DNA from: Megalobrama amblycephala | Taxonomy: Eukaryota > Chordata > Actinopteri > Cypriniformes > Xenocyprididae | Direction of reading: 5' to 3' | Length of the DNA: 64,000 nucleotides | Assembly (NCBI RefSeq): GCF_018812025.1 | Contig: NC_063052.1 | Coordinates: forward strand, 25,865,726-25,929,725 | Shown here: piece by piece, positions 62,688 to 64,000 of the stretch | How the letters are laid out: every line of letters begins with the position of its first letter | Numbering within the stretch: the first letter of the stretch is position 1 | Translations under genes and position numbers: made by a program | Notes under the pieces: generated by a model | What the model was told of the DNA's origin: nothing | Database searches by the model: none | Seen by the model: the letters and a program-made list of their open reading frames with translations, nothing else

Positions 62688-63727
62688 TTAAAGGGTTAGT
62701 TCACCCAAAAATGAAAATAATGTCATTAATTACTCACCCTCATGTCGTTCTACACCCGTAAGACCTTCGTTCATCTTCGGAACACAAATTAACATATTTT
62801 TGATTAAATCTGATGGCTCAGTGAGGCCTGCATAGACAGCAATGGTACTTCCTCTCTCAAGATCCATAAAGGTACTAAAAACATATTTAAAACAGTTCAT
62901 GTGAGTATGGTGGTCCTACCTTAATATTATAAGGCGGCGAGAATATTTTTTGTACGCCAAAAAAAAAAAAAAAAAAAAAACGACCTTTTAACAATATCTA
63001 GTGATGGCCGATTTCAAAATACTGCTTCAGAGCGTTATGAATCTTTTGAGTCGAATCAGTGATTCAGATCACGCATCAAGCCGCAAAACTGCTGAAATCA
63101 TGTGACTTTGGCGCTCCGATCCACTGATTTGATTCGTAAAGCTCTGAAGCTTCAAGAAGCAGTGTTATGAAATCGGCCATCACTAGATATTGTTAAAAAG
63201 TTTTTTTAGTTTTTTTTGGCGCACAAAAAATATTCTCGTCGCTTTATAATATTAAGATAGAACCACCAAACTCACATGAACTGATTTAAAAATGTTTTTA
63301 GTACCTTTATGGATCTTGAGAGGAAGTACCATTGCTGTCTATTAGGGATGCACGATATATCGCATGAGATTGTCACGCGCATTTCGTCAGTAAAGCCGGT
63401 TCCATGATTACCGCTAAATCGCCATCACCTGCTTTCAAATGGAGCGGCATTTAATAGACAGAGCCGTAGTTCACTGACAAGCCACGCAATATCGCGTTCA
63501 TTATCGGAGGCGATTCATCTGCGATATGAATGCGATATTGCGTGGCTTGTCAGTGAACTACGGCTCTGTCTATTAAATGCTGTCTATGCAGGCCTGAGCC
63601 ATCGGATTTAATCAAAAATATCTTAATTTGTGTTCCGAAGATGAACAAAGGTCTTACGGGTGTAGAACGACATGAGGGTGAGTAATAAATGACATTATTT
63701 TCATTTTTGGGTGAACTAACCCTTTAA
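62688..63727. mobile_element. 1.04-kb fold-back MITE with a nested insertion
   Basis: Left ttaaagggttagttcaccca and right tgggtgaactaaccctttaa are inverted; arms pair through catgtcgttctacacccgta, caagatccataaaggtact and atattataaggcggcgagaa. A 235-bp element at 63343-63577 sits in the right arm. Confidence 0.85.
63343..63577. mobile_element. 235-bp insertion nested in the fold-back MITE
   Basis: Flanked by tgctgtctat on both sides (63333-63342 and 63578-63587), and the other MITE arm lacks it, so the empty site is known. It starts tagggatgcacgatatatcg, a hAT-like end, and has an internal hairpin (aatagacagagccgtagttc paired with gaactacggctctgtctatt). The right edge is not a matching terminal repeat. 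Confidence 0.7.
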
Positions 63728-64000
63728 AACACCAGGTGTAAACGGGAATGTGTCTACTTGTGATCCGATCAACCAAAAACGCATCTTAATACCAGGGGTA
63801 AACAGAGCCTATAAATAACACATCTGCACACAGAAGTCTTGATTGCCAGATCTTTTTTTTTTTTTTTAAATGAATCATGCACAAGATTCCAAGTTATCTG
63901 TCTAAATCAGTCTGATGATTCCACTGAATGGACCCAGAGTTTGTCAGAGCTTTTTACCGAATTACTGACATCTGACTCATCTGACAAATTTTTAACCATG

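Overview
The window reads as teleost nuclear DNA, most likely from a cyprinid (zebrafish/carp relative). One large vertebrate plectin gene on the minus strand has fish-like exon sequences, and its introns and flanks are packed with the palindromic MITEs, hAT-type MITEs and Tc1 remnants typical of cyprinids. Which of the two teleost plectin paralogues this is cannot be decided from the window alone.

Layout. 1-2116: a duplicated ~460 bp repeat followed by a broken Tc1-like element. 2117-13000: gene-free DNA with many DNA-transposon repeats. About 13-15.36 kb: AT-rich DNA including the plectin 3' UTR. 15361-60466 (minus): the plectin gene. 60467-64000: upstream DNA with a putative promoter and a 1-kb fold-back element at the far right.

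Plectin. I traced 32 coding exons with GT/AG junctions and consistent phases. Joined, they give 13731 nt, i.e. 4576 residues plus stop, close to the length of human plectin 1c. Order: a 1a-like first exon, the actin-binding domain (two CH domains, exons 2-8), the plakin domain with its SH3 fold (exons 9-30), one 3345-bp rod exon, and one last exon of 6309 coding bp with six plectin repeat domains and the Gly-Ser-Arg tail. Both known mammalian micro-exons of the actin-binding domain are present: 2alpha (15 bp) and 3alpha (36 bp).

Most interesting observations. (1) Two internal candidate first exons lie inside the gene, and both are in phase with the next constitutive exon. One (37234-37289) would give plectin without any actin-binding domain, at the point where epithelial dystonin (BPAG1e) begins. 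The other (41017-41342) would replace CH1 and half of CH2. (2) The start and upstream region of the second exon (509 bp) has been copied into a palindromic Tc1-type MITE 2.8 kb away. The copy is almost perfect, with 3-bp microhomology at both joints, which looks like replication template switching. Expression of the internal first exons is inferred, not shown.
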